DNA of 64,000 bases from positions 1 to 64,000 of the forward strand of contig NZ_ATYJ01000014.1 in the NCBI RefSeq assembly GCF_000427625.1, given 5' to 3'. Below, piece after piece: positions 33,765 to 41,929 of this stretch (its first letter is position 1; each line of letters opens with the position of its first letter). Below the pieces are notes generated by a model that saw only the letters and a program-made list of their open reading frames with translations, was not told where the DNA came from and searched no databases. Both the position numbers and the translations under genes were made by a program. This stretch comes from Methylobacter luteus IMV-B-3098. Lineage in GTDB: Bacteria; Pseudomonadota; Gammaproteobacteria; Methylococcales; Methylomonadaceae.

Positions 33765-34115
33765 ATTTATCGTTCAGTTTTTACCTTAATAAACCGGCTC
33801 GATATGCCTATCGAGCACAGATGAGACCTCCCAGGTTCCGTACAAAGGACTTCTCCACATGCTTGGGGTCTACGACTGCGCGAGGTTTGGACTCATGCTG
33901 GCCAAATCGCATGAACCAATATTGCCTTCTCCTCAGCAGTACGGAATCAGCACCTCGAAGTTCGACCCATTTCGCAGCTCAATACCCAGCCTATGGTCTC
34001 CCCTGTGAACGTTTCACGTTTACCCTCGCGGGTAACCGCGCATCACTCGGTGGGCTAGACCTTATCTCGTAGAGGACTTTCACCTCCTATCCTTTGCCAG
34101 CTTATCCTGGCGCAC
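32212..34115 (-). mobile_element. Group II intron (class C-like)
   Basis: On the minus strand the intron starts GTGCGCCAGGATAAGCTGG at 34115. Domain V is recognisable as GAGCCCAGTGCGTTAGCAGC…GGGATCTGTGCGGGG (about 32245-32284), and domain VI as GGTACCGGGCAACCGGTATTCC. The 3' end is placed near 32212 (…CCGTGAC), +/- a few bases. The encoded RT lacks an endonuclease domain and the insertion point lies 8 bp after a strong hairpin, both as expected for class C introns. Confidence 0.85.
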
Positions 34116-34123
34116 ACCGCAAT

Positions 34124-34155
34124 GGGTCGCTATGTATAGCTATCCATAGCGACCC
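34124..34155. repeat. Hairpin at the group II intron insertion site
   Basis: GGGTCGCTATG (34124-34134) and CATAGCGACCC (34145-34155) form a perfect 11-bp stem with a 10-nt loop. Read on the minus strand it lies just 5' of the intron, the usual target context for class C introns, which use terminator-like stems. Confidence 0.85.
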
Positions 34156-34506
34156 GAAGGCGACGATCAGGATTTGACAATGAATGACTGCTTATTAGCC
34201 TTGAGCCGCCTCTCAGCTCTAAAAATTTTAAGTCTTAAATGAAATAGCCTTCGAGTGTTTTCTGCGTGCGACACCCGCTTTTTTATTTGTATTCAATCGC
34301 CCACTCCGACCCGTTCACACTATCAACGGCGCTTTGTCAGCGTATAAATGACCAGCGGAAAAGCGGATTCCGCTGAGTTCGAACTCAGCCTGTGAGCGCT
34401 TGAACTTCATTAGCGGTGATGAAATCAAATTTTTCTGTTAAACGAAGCTATCAACATAGCTGTTCAGTGTCGGTCATCTTTAACGTTAGCACGCAGGAGA
34501 GTCCGT
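34156..34506. promoter_or_regulatory. Upstream region of the TrhA-like gene with a perfect 18-bp palindrome
   Basis: No gene is seen in this 351-bp stretch. It contains GCTGAGTTCGAACTCAGC (34372-34389), a perfect palindrome, partly overlapping a second inverted repeat AGCGGAA (34354-34360) / TTCCGCT (34368-34374). These lie 118 bp before the start codon and could be a regulator site or a structured leader. Confidence 0.5.
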
Positions 34507-35163
34507 ATGCGTAAACTATTTTCAGCGCCCAAACGTGAACAATCGCGACGGGAAGAAATCGCTAATAGTGTCAGTCATGGTCTAGGCCTGGTCGGAGCCC
34601 TGGTGGGAACACCGTTTCTGATCACGCAGGCGGAACGCCACGAAAACTCAGCATTTATTATCGGCGCGAGCCTTTTCTCTGCGACCATGGTGGTACTTTA
34701 TTTTCTTTCCACGCTTTACCATGCTTTTCCAACAGGGAAGACCAAACGCGTGCTTCGGGCAATCGAGCAAGCGGTAATCTTTATCTTTATTGCCAGTACT
34801 TATACGCCGTTTACCTTAGGGGTTCTTCAGGGGACCTGGGGTTGGACAATGCTCGGCCTTATCTGGGGGCTTGCTACGGTCGGCGTTGCACTGTTGGCGT
34901 TCGGTAAAATGACGCGTCTGATGATTCCTACCAGCCTTTATTTGCTCATGGGGTGGCTCATCGTGATCATACTCGATCCGTTATTTGCCAAGATGCCACA
35001 ATTCGGCGTGCACTTGCTGATTGCAGGAGGCGTGGCCTACACCGTAGGCGTAGCTTTCCTGGCAATCGATTCTCACCTCCGGTTTGGGCATTTAATCTGG
35101 CACTTGTGCGTTATCGCGGGGACTACATGCCACTACTTTGCAGTACTTTGGTGCGCTGTCTAG
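34507..35163 (+). CDS. Hemolysin III / TrhA-family membrane protein
   Basis: This 218-aa protein has seven hydrophobic segments and the PAQR-type motifs EEIANSVSHGLGLVGALVG (SxxxH), LYFLSTLYHAFP (SxxYH) and the late HLIWHLCVIAGTTCHYFAVLW (HxxxH). Family members in E. coli and Bacillus influence membrane fluidity or energetics. Its Shine-Dalgarno is AGGAGAG. The stop codon TAG lies in the 6-bp target duplication (TCTAGA) of the IS481 copy that follows, so the gene was cleanly spared. Confidence 0.92.
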   Translation: MRKLFSAPKREQSRREEIANSVSHGLGLVGALVGTPFLITQAERHENSAFIIGASLFSATMVVLYFLSTLYHAFPTGKTKRVLRAIEQAVIFIFIASTYTPFTLGVLQGTWGWTMLGLIWGLATVGVALLAFGKMTRLMIPTSLYLLMGWLIVIILDPLFAKMPQFGVHLLIAGGVAYTVGVAFLAIDSHLRFGHLIWHLCVIAGTTCHYFAVLWCAV

Positions 35164-35164
35164 A

Positions 35165-36205
35165 TGTTTAGTCCCACGATGTGCTGGTGTAAAGTATAGC
35201 CAGCTACAACGGGAGGAACTATGGGACAAGTTTTACACGGATGCGCCCGCACGACAGAGGCGGTGCGTCGAGCGATACAACATAGTCAAGAGAGCCTGAA
35301 CAAACTGGCGGCTCGACACGGGATCAACCCGAAAACGGTTGCCAAGTGGCGCAAGCGGCAAACGGTTCAAGATGCCCCTATGGGTCCCAAAGAGGTTCGC
35401 TCAACAGTTCTGACAAAAGAGGAGGAAGCCGCCTGCGTCGCCTTTCGGCAGCATACTCTCCTGTCTTTAGACGACTGCCTTTACAGTTTGCAAGCCAGCA
35501 TTCCTCATCTGACACGGTCATCTCTACATCGTTGTTACCAGCGGCATGGGATAAGTCGCCTACCGGATACGAAAGACGCCACAGATAAAAAGAAATTCAA
35601 AGACTATCCGATCGGCTACTTTCATATCGATATCGCCGAAGTGCGCACTGAGGAGGGCAAGCTCTACATGTTTGTTGCCATTGATCGTACGTCCAAGTTT
35701 GTCTTCGTACAACTTCACGAGACGGCAACCCGTCAAATTGCGGGAAACTTTCTGCAAGAGCTTATCATCGCCGTTCCTTACAAAATCCACACCATTCTCA
35801 CCGACAACGGAACGCACTTCACCACACCGGGCAATCGGCATTCCACCGCAAAAGATCTCAAAGAGGCTTTGGAGGCCGGGCATATCTTCCGCGCACATGC
35901 CTTTGAACTGGCTTGCGCTAAGAACGATATTGATCACCGGCTGACCAAACCTAAGCATCCATGGACAAACGGCCAAGTCGAACGCATGAATCGAACGCTC
36001 AAAGAGGCGACTGTAAAACAGTATCACTACGGCTCACATAATCAACTCAAGCAACATCTGCACGCGTTCGTTATGGTTTACAACTTCGCCAAGCGGCTCA
36101 AAATGCTCAAAGGGCTGACACCCTACGAATACATCTGTCAGATCTGGACAAAAGATCCTGATCGCTTCAGAATCGACCCCATCCAGCACATCGTGGGACT
36201 AAACA
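35165..36205 (+). mobile_element. IS481-family insertion sequence with TCTAGA target duplication
   Basis: A 1041-bp element starting TGTTTAGTCCCACG and ending with its exact inverse, 23-bp perfect terminal repeats, flanked by TCTAGA at 35159-35164 and 36206-36211. The short perfect duplication indicates a simple, fairly recent insertion directly at the stop codon of the TrhA-like gene. Confidence 0.93.
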
Positions 36206-36210
36206 TCTAG
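35221..36210 (+). CDS. IS481-family transposase
   Basis: This 329-aa protein has an N-terminal HTH (SLNKLAARHGINPKTVAKWRKR), then an rve-type integrase core with D in FHIDIAEVRTEEGKLYMFVAIDRTSKF, D in TILTDNGTHF, and E in KHPWTNGQVERMNRTLKEATVK. This is the DDE triad of IS481/IS3-like transposases, here in a single frame. GGGAGGA precedes the ATG. The stop TAG falls in the right-hand target duplication, so the transposase stop is supplied by the target. Intact. Confidence 0.94.
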   Translation: MGQVLHGCARTTEAVRRAIQHSQESLNKLAARHGINPKTVAKWRKRQTVQDAPMGPKEVRSTVLTKEEEAACVAFRQHTLLSLDDCLYSLQASIPHLTRSSLHRCYQRHGISRLPDTKDATDKKKFKDYPIGYFHIDIAEVRTEEGKLYMFVAIDRTSKFVFVQLHETATRQIAGNFLQELIIAVPYKIHTILTDNGTHFTTPGNRHSTAKDLKEALEAGHIFRAHAFELACAKNDIDHRLTKPKHPWTNGQVERMNRTLKEATVKQYHYGSHNQLKQHLHAFVMVYNFAKRLKMLKGLTPYEYICQIWTKDPDRFRIDPIQHIVGLNI

Positions 36211-36222
36211 AGTATTTATCTA

Positions 36223-36440
36223 TTACATAGAAACATAGCCTGAATGCCTGAAAAGATTGAGGCACTCATCCGCATGAAACTCATCCAACAGTTTACCAAT
36301 GAGCCGCCAAAGCTTATCGTAAGTGCGTTCCGCCGCCTTGCGCAGGAGCGCCTTCAGCTTGGAGAAGACTTGCTCGATCGGATTCAGGTCAGGACTGTAG
36401 GGCGGCAGGTATTTGATCGTCGCCCCGTGCGCTTCAATAA
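36223..36440 (-). pseudogene. C-terminal stump of an IS630-type transposase
   Basis: Minus-strand reading gives …LIEAHGATIKYLPPYSPDLNPIEQVFSKLKALLRKAAERTYDKLW… to HSGYVSM-stop (36223-36225). PPYSPDLNPIEQVFSKLK is the terminal E-motif block of IS630 transposases. The frame is cut at 36440 by the left end of an IS6 copy. Only the last ~70 codons remain. Confidence 0.88.
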
Positions 36441-37246
36441 GGTTCTGTTGCGTTAGATTGATAGGCCGCTGTCGGGTAAGCTAAGCACCCAATGAATTGC
36501 ACAGCGAACCACATGATCGACTTCAAAGGCCACCGCATCGAAAAAGCCATCATTCTGATCTGTATCCGCTGGTATCTGGCTTATCCGCTGAGCTACCGGA
36601 ACCTGGAGGAGATGATGGCGGAGCGCGGCGTGACGATCGATCATTCCAACATCTACCGCTGGATTCAGAAATTCACGCCGAAACTGGAGGCCGCTTTCCG
36701 CAAAAGCAAGAAACACTCAGTCGGCAAGAGCTGGAGGATGGACGAGATGGTCATCAAGATCAAAGGCCAGTGGATGTATCTCTACCGCACCGTCGACAAA
36801 GAGGGCCAAACCATTGACTTCCTACTGACGGCTCATCGCAATAAGAAAGCTGCGCTCCGCTTCCTCAAAAAGGCGGTGCGGCAGCACGGCCTGTCGGACA
36901 AGGTCGCGATCGATAAGAGTGGCGCCAATACGGCGGCCCTAGAGACGTTCCAGGAGGAAACCGGCCACAAGATCGAGATTCGCCAGAGCAAGTATCTGAG
37001 CAATCGAATTGAGCAGGACCACCGGGCCATCAAACGTATTGTTCGGCCAATGCTCGCGTTCAAAACCTTCGCCTCAGCTCGCTGCACTTTGCGTGGTATT
37101 GAACTGATGCATATGATCAAGAAGGGACAAATGCTCATGATCGATGGGCAGAGTCTATCTACTGCCGAACAGTTCTATGCTTTGGCAGCTTAATACTGCC
37201 AGCCGATAGTCCATCTGTGCCTATCAAAAATTAACGCAACAGAACC
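36441..37246 (+). mobile_element. IS6-family insertion sequence, copy 1
   Basis: An 806-bp element bounded by GGTTCTGTTGCGTTA and its inverse. The flanks (…CTTCAATAA and AGCATTTTTT…) share no 8-bp duplication, so adjacent sequence was probably deleted or recombined after insertion. It replaces the 5' part of an IS630 transposase gene. Confidence 0.93.
36492..37193 (+). CDS. IS6-family transposase, copy 1
   Basis: This 233-aa transposase is of the IS26/IS6 type: ATILICIRWYLAYPLSYRNLEEMMAERG-like N-terminal HTH (here KAIILICIRWYLAYPLSYRNLEEMM), catalytic D in WRMDEMVIKIKGQWMYLYR, second D in VAIDKSGANTAALE, E in LSNRIEQDHRAIKR. It differs at several positions from copies 2 and 3. Replicative transposition of IS6 elements by cointegrates and adjacent deletions explains the stumps next to the copies. 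Confidence 0.93.
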   Translation: MNCTANHMIDFKGHRIEKAIILICIRWYLAYPLSYRNLEEMMAERGVTIDHSNIYRWIQKFTPKLEAAFRKSKKHSVGKSWRMDEMVIKIKGQWMYLYRTVDKEGQTIDFLLTAHRNKKAALRFLKKAVRQHGLSDKVAIDKSGANTAALETFQEETGHKIEIRQSKYLSNRIEQDHRAIKRIVRPMLAFKTFASARCTLRGIELMHMIKKGQMLMIDGQSLSTAEQFYALAA

Positions 37247-37267
37247 AGCATTTTTTCCCGACCTTAT

Positions 37268-39214
37268 TTAAGGCTGACTATCGTTTCTGATTTTTGCCAC
37301 GAAGGCGTCAGAGCCCTCAGCCAACATGGGCTGCAAGGCGTTTCTGGTCGGGAAGTCGGACGAACTAGTGTATCCCGTCACAACAGCTCATTCTCCTCTC
37401 AAGCACGTAGAATAGCGCAACGCCGAGCCGTCGGCTGAAAACTGGGCGACAAAGGTATTAAGAAAGAAAACATTATCAGCATCACCTCCATGGTCACCGC
37501 AAACAAGCTGCACGGCATTCTTGGTTGGAAAGTCAGTTGAGTTTGTACGCCCCGTTACATAAGCTTGACCGCGCGGATCCACAGCAATACTGTCACCAAA
37601 ATCTTCTTCGTTGCCGCCGAGATAAGTCGCATAGCGTAACGTTCCGCCATCGGCCGAAAGCTTGGCCACAAAGGCATCAAATTCTCCGCCGAAGGTAGGC
37701 TGCACGGCATTCCTGATCGGGAAGTCGGATGATGAATCGGTAACCCCTGTCACATAAGCCTGCCCTCGCGGATCCACGGCGATACTATAACCAATGTCGC
37801 CTTCGCTGCCGCCCAGGTAGGTGGAATAGCGCAGCGCCCCATTGACCGTAAACTGGGCAACAAAGGCATCAGAACGATTATAACCGAGCACAGCGGGCTG
37901 CAAGGCATTGCGAGTTGGAAAGTTTGGTGACTCGGTATACCCTGTCACATAAGCTCGGCCCAATTGATCCACGGCGATACCCCGACCCATGTCATGCAAT
38001 TCTCCTCCCAGGTACGTAGAATAGTTCAGCGCCGAGCCGTCGGCTGAAAGCTGGGCGACAAAGGCATCACCAGCATCACCAGCAAAACCTCCAGGGCCAC
38101 CGAAAACAGGCTGCATGGCGTTCTTGATCGGGAAGTCGGATGATCCGGTTTTCCCTGTCACAACGGCCTGCCCCCGCGGATCCACGGCGATACTATAACC
38201 AATGTCGCCTCCGCTGCCGCCCAGGTAGGTTGAATAAACAAGTGCGGATCCTTGGCGATTGAGTTTCGCTATAAAAACATCGTTATCATCGGCACCACTG
38301 CCACGAGATCTAGGTTGCGGGGCGCTCACGTCCGGGAAATCGGGCGATTTGTTCATCCCTGTCACATAGGCCTGTCCCCGCGGATTCACGGCGATATCGT
38401 TGCCCCAGCGAGTTTTGCCGCTCAGGTAGGAGGAATAGACCAGCACCGGATTGATGATGAGCGGATGGGCGGCGTCATAGGCTGCCACCTGAAAGCCGAT
38501 CGTCTGGCCAGCCTTGAGCACATAGCCGCCGCCGATGGGCTTGCGGGCACCATCGATCTCCTGGTAGATGAGGACCCGCTTGTGCATGCGGATGGTGCCG
38601 TTCGCCATTTGCAGAACCAGTTCTCCTTCCGGGTTGACCTCGATATGACTAGTGCCCTTGAAAGCCAGCTTGACCTGGCGAGGATCGGCGCCCGGCGCCA
38701 CCACGAAGTCATACTCCAGATGCCTTTGATTGCCGTAGTACACCAGGTCCACGCCCGGATAGACGTCTTCATACGCGACCTTGCCATAGGTGGGTATGTT
38801 CGTGCGCCAACTGGCGGGGTCCTTGCCGATCAGATAATTGACCCGTCCGGGCAGCGCTTCCTGGCCCAGAATACGAGGGCTGGGGCTAGCCCAGACCATC
38901 TGCATCCGCAGCACGGCCTCGTCGTTCTCGGGTGCTTTCTTCAGGTGCAGCACTGCCTCAGTGGGTGTCAGAAACAGGGTATCGCCATTCCCCCGGGAAA
39001 GGAATTCGACCTGGGCATCCGTCTGGCCCTGGTTGGCCTCAAAACTGAGCGGCAGCTTGTTGTAGTTGGCTTGAACCCGGGCCTTTACGTCCGCCGCCAT
39101 TTGCGGGGCGGCTGAAGACAGGTCAGACATAAAAGCCAGACAGATTATTACTGCGGCAGCACTGCCTGGAAGCCTACTATCTCTGTTCGATGTAACGCAT
39201 TGAGTTGGTTCCAC
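37268..39214 (-). pseudogene. SBBP-repeat (beta-propeller) exported protein with damaged 3' end
   Basis: From GTG 39214 (AGGAGA upstream) a 608-aa frame encodes a signal peptide (GSAAAVIICLAFMSDLSSA), an N-terminal domain typical of SBBP proteins (YNKLPLSFEANQGQTDAQVEFLSRG … YPGVDLVYYGNQRHLEYDFVV), then about five repeats of the pattern YSTYLGG…GDIGYSIAVDPRGQAYVTG…SSDFP. The frame stops at 37388 in the sixth repeat. In another frame the sequence resumes VVTGYTSSSDFPTRNALQPMLAEGSDAFVAKIRNDSQP to a stop at 37268, so a deletion inside a repeat shifted the frame. The 608-aa product may still be secreted; its function (binding or adhesion) is unknown. Confidence 0.85.
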
Positions 39215-39503
39215 GAGTATCTCCTGATGTCAAATAAATTAAACAAGCGGAAGTCGTGTTGCACAGGATTGAGGTTTGATGCGCAATGGAATGAAAAAGC
39301 CGTGGGGCTATTGGCGTGATGAACAAGCGAATGCAGGCCGCTGTTATCGCGCATACGTTGCTCTCAAGATAGCCCCTGACTGAAAAAACCAGCCCATAAC
39401 CTAGAGAATTGATGGTAAGTGTGGAAGGCAGAACAATCAATACGTTAGACAACGTAATATCAATTCGTCAGAATGGATAATATTGATCCGGCCCTTTGAA
39501 GTT
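39215..39503. other. Upstream region of the SBBP gene, no gene seen
   Basis: No open frame with a Shine-Dalgarno or family pattern is visible. It probably contains the promoter of the SBBP protein gene. Confidence 0.4.
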
Positions 39504-39592
39504 TTAAGCGGCATATTTTACGTGTTTGTCTAGGAAGAAGCTCCGAACCCGTTCCGGCGACTTTTCCAAATAAGCCATATGTGGTTCTGTTG
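39504..39592 (-). pseudogene. C-terminal tail of an alpha/beta hydrolase cut by IS6
   Basis: The minus-strand frame from the IS6 end reads HMAYLEKSPERVRSFFLDKHVKYAA-stop (given here in parts: HMAYLEKSPERV, RSFFLDKHVKYAA). G-H-M-x-Y-L-E-x-P-E-x-V is the usual end of alpha/beta hydrolases, with the catalytic His in HM. Only ~29 codons remain; the rest was removed at the IS6 end (39593). Confidence 0.6.
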
Positions 39593-40389
39593 CGTTAATT
39601 TCAGTCAGCCACAACTTGGGCTATTCCAAACTGGTTTTAGGCGGCCAATGAATAAAATTGTGCTGTGGCAGACAGATTTTGATTATTGTCAGAAGCCATC
39701 TGGCCTTTCTTAATCATGTGCATCAGTTCAATGCCTTGCAAAGTGATTCTGGCCGAACGAAAAGATTTGAAGCCGAGCATCGGTCGAATAATGCGTTTGA
39801 TGGCCCGGTGATCCTGCTCAATCAAATTGTTCAGATACTTGTTCTGGCGGATCTCGATCTTGTAGCCGGTTTCCTCCTGAAGCGCCTCGATAGCGGCCGT
39901 GTTGGCGCCGCTCTTATCGATGGTGACCTTGTCCGGCAGGCCGTGCTGCCGTACCGCTTTCCTGAAAAAGCGCAGAGCGGCCTGCTTGTCCCGGTGGGCC
40001 GTCAGTAGGAAGTCGATGGTCTGGCCATCCCGATCGACGGCACGATAGAGATAGCGCCACTGGCCCTTGATTTTGATGACCATCTCGTCCATCCTCCAGC
40101 TCTTGCCGACTGAGTGTTTCTTGCTTTTGCGGAAAGCGGCCTCCAGCTTAGGCGTGAACTTCTGAACCCAGCGGTAAATACTGGAATGGTCGACTTCGAC
40201 GCCGCGCTCCGCCATCATCTCCTCCAGGTTCCGGTAGCTCAGCGGATAAGCCAGATACCAGCGGATACAGATCAGAATGATGGCTTTTTCGATGCGGCGG
40301 CCTTTGAAGTCGATCATGTGGTTCGCTGTGCAATTCATTGGGTGCTTAGCTTACCCGACAGCGGCCTATCAATCTAACGCAACAGAACC
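39593..40389 (-). mobile_element. IS6-family insertion sequence, copy 2
   Basis: A 797-bp element with GGTTCTGTTGCGTTA ends, inverted relative to copies 1 and 3. No 8-bp duplication is seen in the flanks (…CATATGT and CTAAAAAAC…), so deletion next to the element is likely. Confidence 0.93.
39637..40338 (-). CDS. IS6-family transposase, copy 2
   Basis: This 233-aa protein has the same fold as copy 1 with D in WRMDEMVIKIKGQWRYLYRAVDRDGQ, D in VTIDKSGANTAAIE and E in YLNNLIEQDHRAIKRIIRP. It is closest in the C-terminal part to copy 3 and to the deleted relic at 3933. It is full length and probably active. Confidence 0.93.
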   Translation of the reverse strand: MNCTANHMIDFKGRRIEKAIILICIRWYLAYPLSYRNLEEMMAERGVEVDHSSIYRWVQKFTPKLEAAFRKSKKHSVGKSWRMDEMVIKIKGQWRYLYRAVDRDGQTIDFLLTAHRDKQAALRFFRKAVRQHGLPDKVTIDKSGANTAAIEALQEETGYKIEIRQNKYLNNLIEQDHRAIKRIIRPMLGFKSFRSARITLQGIELMHMIKKGQMASDNNQNLSATAQFYSLAA

Positions 40390-40570
40390 CTAAAAAACAG
40401 GGGCAATTAATGTGAGAAAAACTGAATTTATAAAATCAGTTAATCTGAGATGAAAATCCCGGATATGTGCAAGAAATGGCGATTATGAAATCAAGAAACT
40501 ACAGCTAATTACGGACAATTCAGGGATTCCGGCTTACACCTCCAAGTAAACGTTTTTAAGATTATCATTA

Positions 40571-40591
40571 TGTACTGTCATTGTGTGTACA
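40571..40591. promoter_or_regulatory. Inverted repeat upstream of the TacAT-like pair
   Basis: TGTAC (40571-40575) and GTACA (40587-40591) flank an 11-bp centre, about 30 bp before the antitoxin ATG and next to an A/T-rich TATGCTAAATTAT (possible -10). TacA-type antitoxins with ribbon-helix-helix domains repress their own promoters at such repeats. Confidence 0.5.
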
Positions 40592-40622
40592 TTTATGCTA
40601 AATTATTAAATGGAGGAACTTG

Positions 40623-40916
40623 ATGATGAAAACAACCAAACGTAGTAACCGGATCGATCTTCGAATTGATCCGAAAGCGAAAGAAACCATCCAAGCGGCC
40701 GCTTTATTGCGACACAAGACGATCAGCGAATTCATTTTGGAAAACGCGATGGGGGCGGCCAATGAAATCTTGGCGGAACGTCGGCATTTTCATCTTGACG
40801 CCGAGCAATGGGAAGCCTTTCAAGCGGCTCTTGATGCGCCGCCGCGTCCATTGCCTCGTCTTGAACGTTTGATGCAGGAACCAGGGCTGTTTGATGGGCC
40901 TGAACAAGAAGCATAG
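40623..40916 (+). CDS. DUF1778 (TacA-like) antitoxin
   Basis: This 97-aa protein from ATG 40623 (GGAGG 7 bp upstream) starts with the ribbon-helix-helix region NRIDLRIDPKAKETIQAAALLRHKTISEFILENAMGAANEIL, the hallmark of DUF1778 antitoxins. The C-terminal neutralising segment LDAEQWEAFQAALDAPPRPLPRLERLMQEPGLF follows. It blocks the acetyltransferase toxin encoded by the next gene and represses the operon. Its last 23 bp overlap the toxin start. Confidence 0.93.
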   Translation: MMKTTKRSNRIDLRIDPKAKETIQAAALLRHKTISEFILENAMGAANEILAERRHFHLDAEQWEAFQAALDAPPRPLPRLERLMQEPGLFDGPEQEA

Positions 40917-41412
40917 CCCCTGTATCGAGAAGCTGCAGCGCACTCATGACGTTAACGGTTTTCATTGCGGACAAGAAAACCTTAACCGCTATTTACAACG
41001 TTACGCACTCATGAACCAGCGTGCCGATGGAGCGCAAACTTATGTTGGCGTTTCTTATGGCGGCACGATCATGGGTTATTACACACTGGTCGTGAGCAGC
41101 ATATCCTATGATGATGCGCCCGAGCGTTTGGCTAAAGGCCTATCCCGCCAACCTGTTCCCACGATGTTGTTGGCACGGCTCGCCGTAGACTTGGCATGGC
41201 AGGGAAAAGGTGTGGGTTCAGGCTTGTTGCGGGACGCTATGCGACGAACCGTGCAGGCAGCTGATATTGCTGGCATCCGGGCATTTCTGGTTCACGCCAA
41301 GGATGACCGTGCGCGAGATTTTTACGAACACTTCAATTTCTTTCCTTCGCCAACGGATCCATATCATCTTTTCCTCCTGATTAAAGACATCCGGAAATCC
41401 ATGGGGCTATGA
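40894..41412 (+). CDS. GNAT toxin (TacT-like tRNA acetyltransferase)
   Basis: This 172-aa protein has the TacT-type pattern: IEKLQRTHDVNGFHCGQENLNRYLQRYALMNQRAD at the start, acetyl-CoA motif LARLAVDLAWQGKGVGSGLLRDAM (Q-G-K-G-V-G) and the catalytic Tyr in RDFYEHFNFFPSPTDPYHLFLLIKDI. TacT enzymes acetylate the amino group of charged tRNAs and stop translation. ATG 40894 overlaps the antitoxin gene, the normal coupled arrangement. Intact. Confidence 0.92.
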   Translation: MGLNKKHSPCIEKLQRTHDVNGFHCGQENLNRYLQRYALMNQRADGAQTYVGVSYGGTIMGYYTLVVSSISYDDAPERLAKGLSRQPVPTMLLARLAVDLAWQGKGVGSGLLRDAMRRTVQAADIAGIRAFLVHAKDDRARDFYEHFNFFPSPTDPYHLFLLIKDIRKSMGL

Positions 41413-41429
41413 TTAGGATTAGAGTAACA

Positions 41430-41640
41430 AGGGTGCATTTAAACAAACGACAGAATTGTTTCATAGGATTTTTTGTAACGTCATAGCTGACGTGGCTTTG
41501 AACCCATTTCTAACAACCCCATTTTAGCCCGATTTTCAGTCCGAATTTTCGAGAAGTCCATAATTGACGCCAAGCCTTGTCGTCTATGGGTTTTCTCAAA
41601 ATGCTATGGGACTTTAATGTCGTTTGTTTAAACGCACCCT
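41430..41640. mobile_element. MITE-like element with 23-bp terminal inverted repeats
   Basis: AGGGTGCATTTAAACAAACG (continuing ACA) at 41430-41452 and its inverse at 41618-41640 match with a single mismatch. The 211-bp interior has no coding capacity. No obvious target duplication is present in the flanks. The parent transposase is not in this window. Confidence 0.75.
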
Positions 41641-41830
41641 CCCCTGCTGAAAAACACCTGTTTCCGGGGCCATTCATCGAACTAATAAAAATTTTTTTCA
41701 GTATTTCACTGAAATATTTAATTATTTATAGTTCATACTGCCGATTACTTCACTTATCAGCACTAGGCCGCAAAACCCTAACTGGGGAATTATTCTGGCG
41801 ATTTTTCGAGGAGAAATAAGGACTTGTGTC
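41641..41830. other. Gene-free stretch
   Basis: It is A/T-rich and no gene is supported. The 80-codon frame across 41577-41819 starts within the MITE-like element and has no family pattern. Confidence 0.4.
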
Positions 41831-41929
41831 GGTTCTGTCGCAAAGTTTGTCAGGCTGGGCGATAATTACCCATTTTTAGGCATTGAAAACCTGGATGATC
41901 CGTTTAAAAGGCACCCATTTTCCAAAGGA
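41831..41929 (+). repeat. 5' relic of a second kind of IS6-family element
   Basis: GGTTCTGTCGCAAAGTTTG is a terminal repeat related to, but different from, that of the adjacent element. It is followed by an ATG at 41896 that opens MIRLKGTHFPK, the usual transposase start. The frame is cut at 41929 by the next IS6-family copy. Confidence 0.75.

Noticed and set aside
38252-39115. 287-codon plus-strand frame antisense to the SBBP gene
   Set aside because: The minus strand encodes recognisable SBBP repeats; the plus frame is a shadow of their biased codons.
41577-41819. 80-codon frame after the TacAT-like pair
   Set aside because: It begins inside the MITE-like element, has no ribosome-binding site and no recognisable domain.
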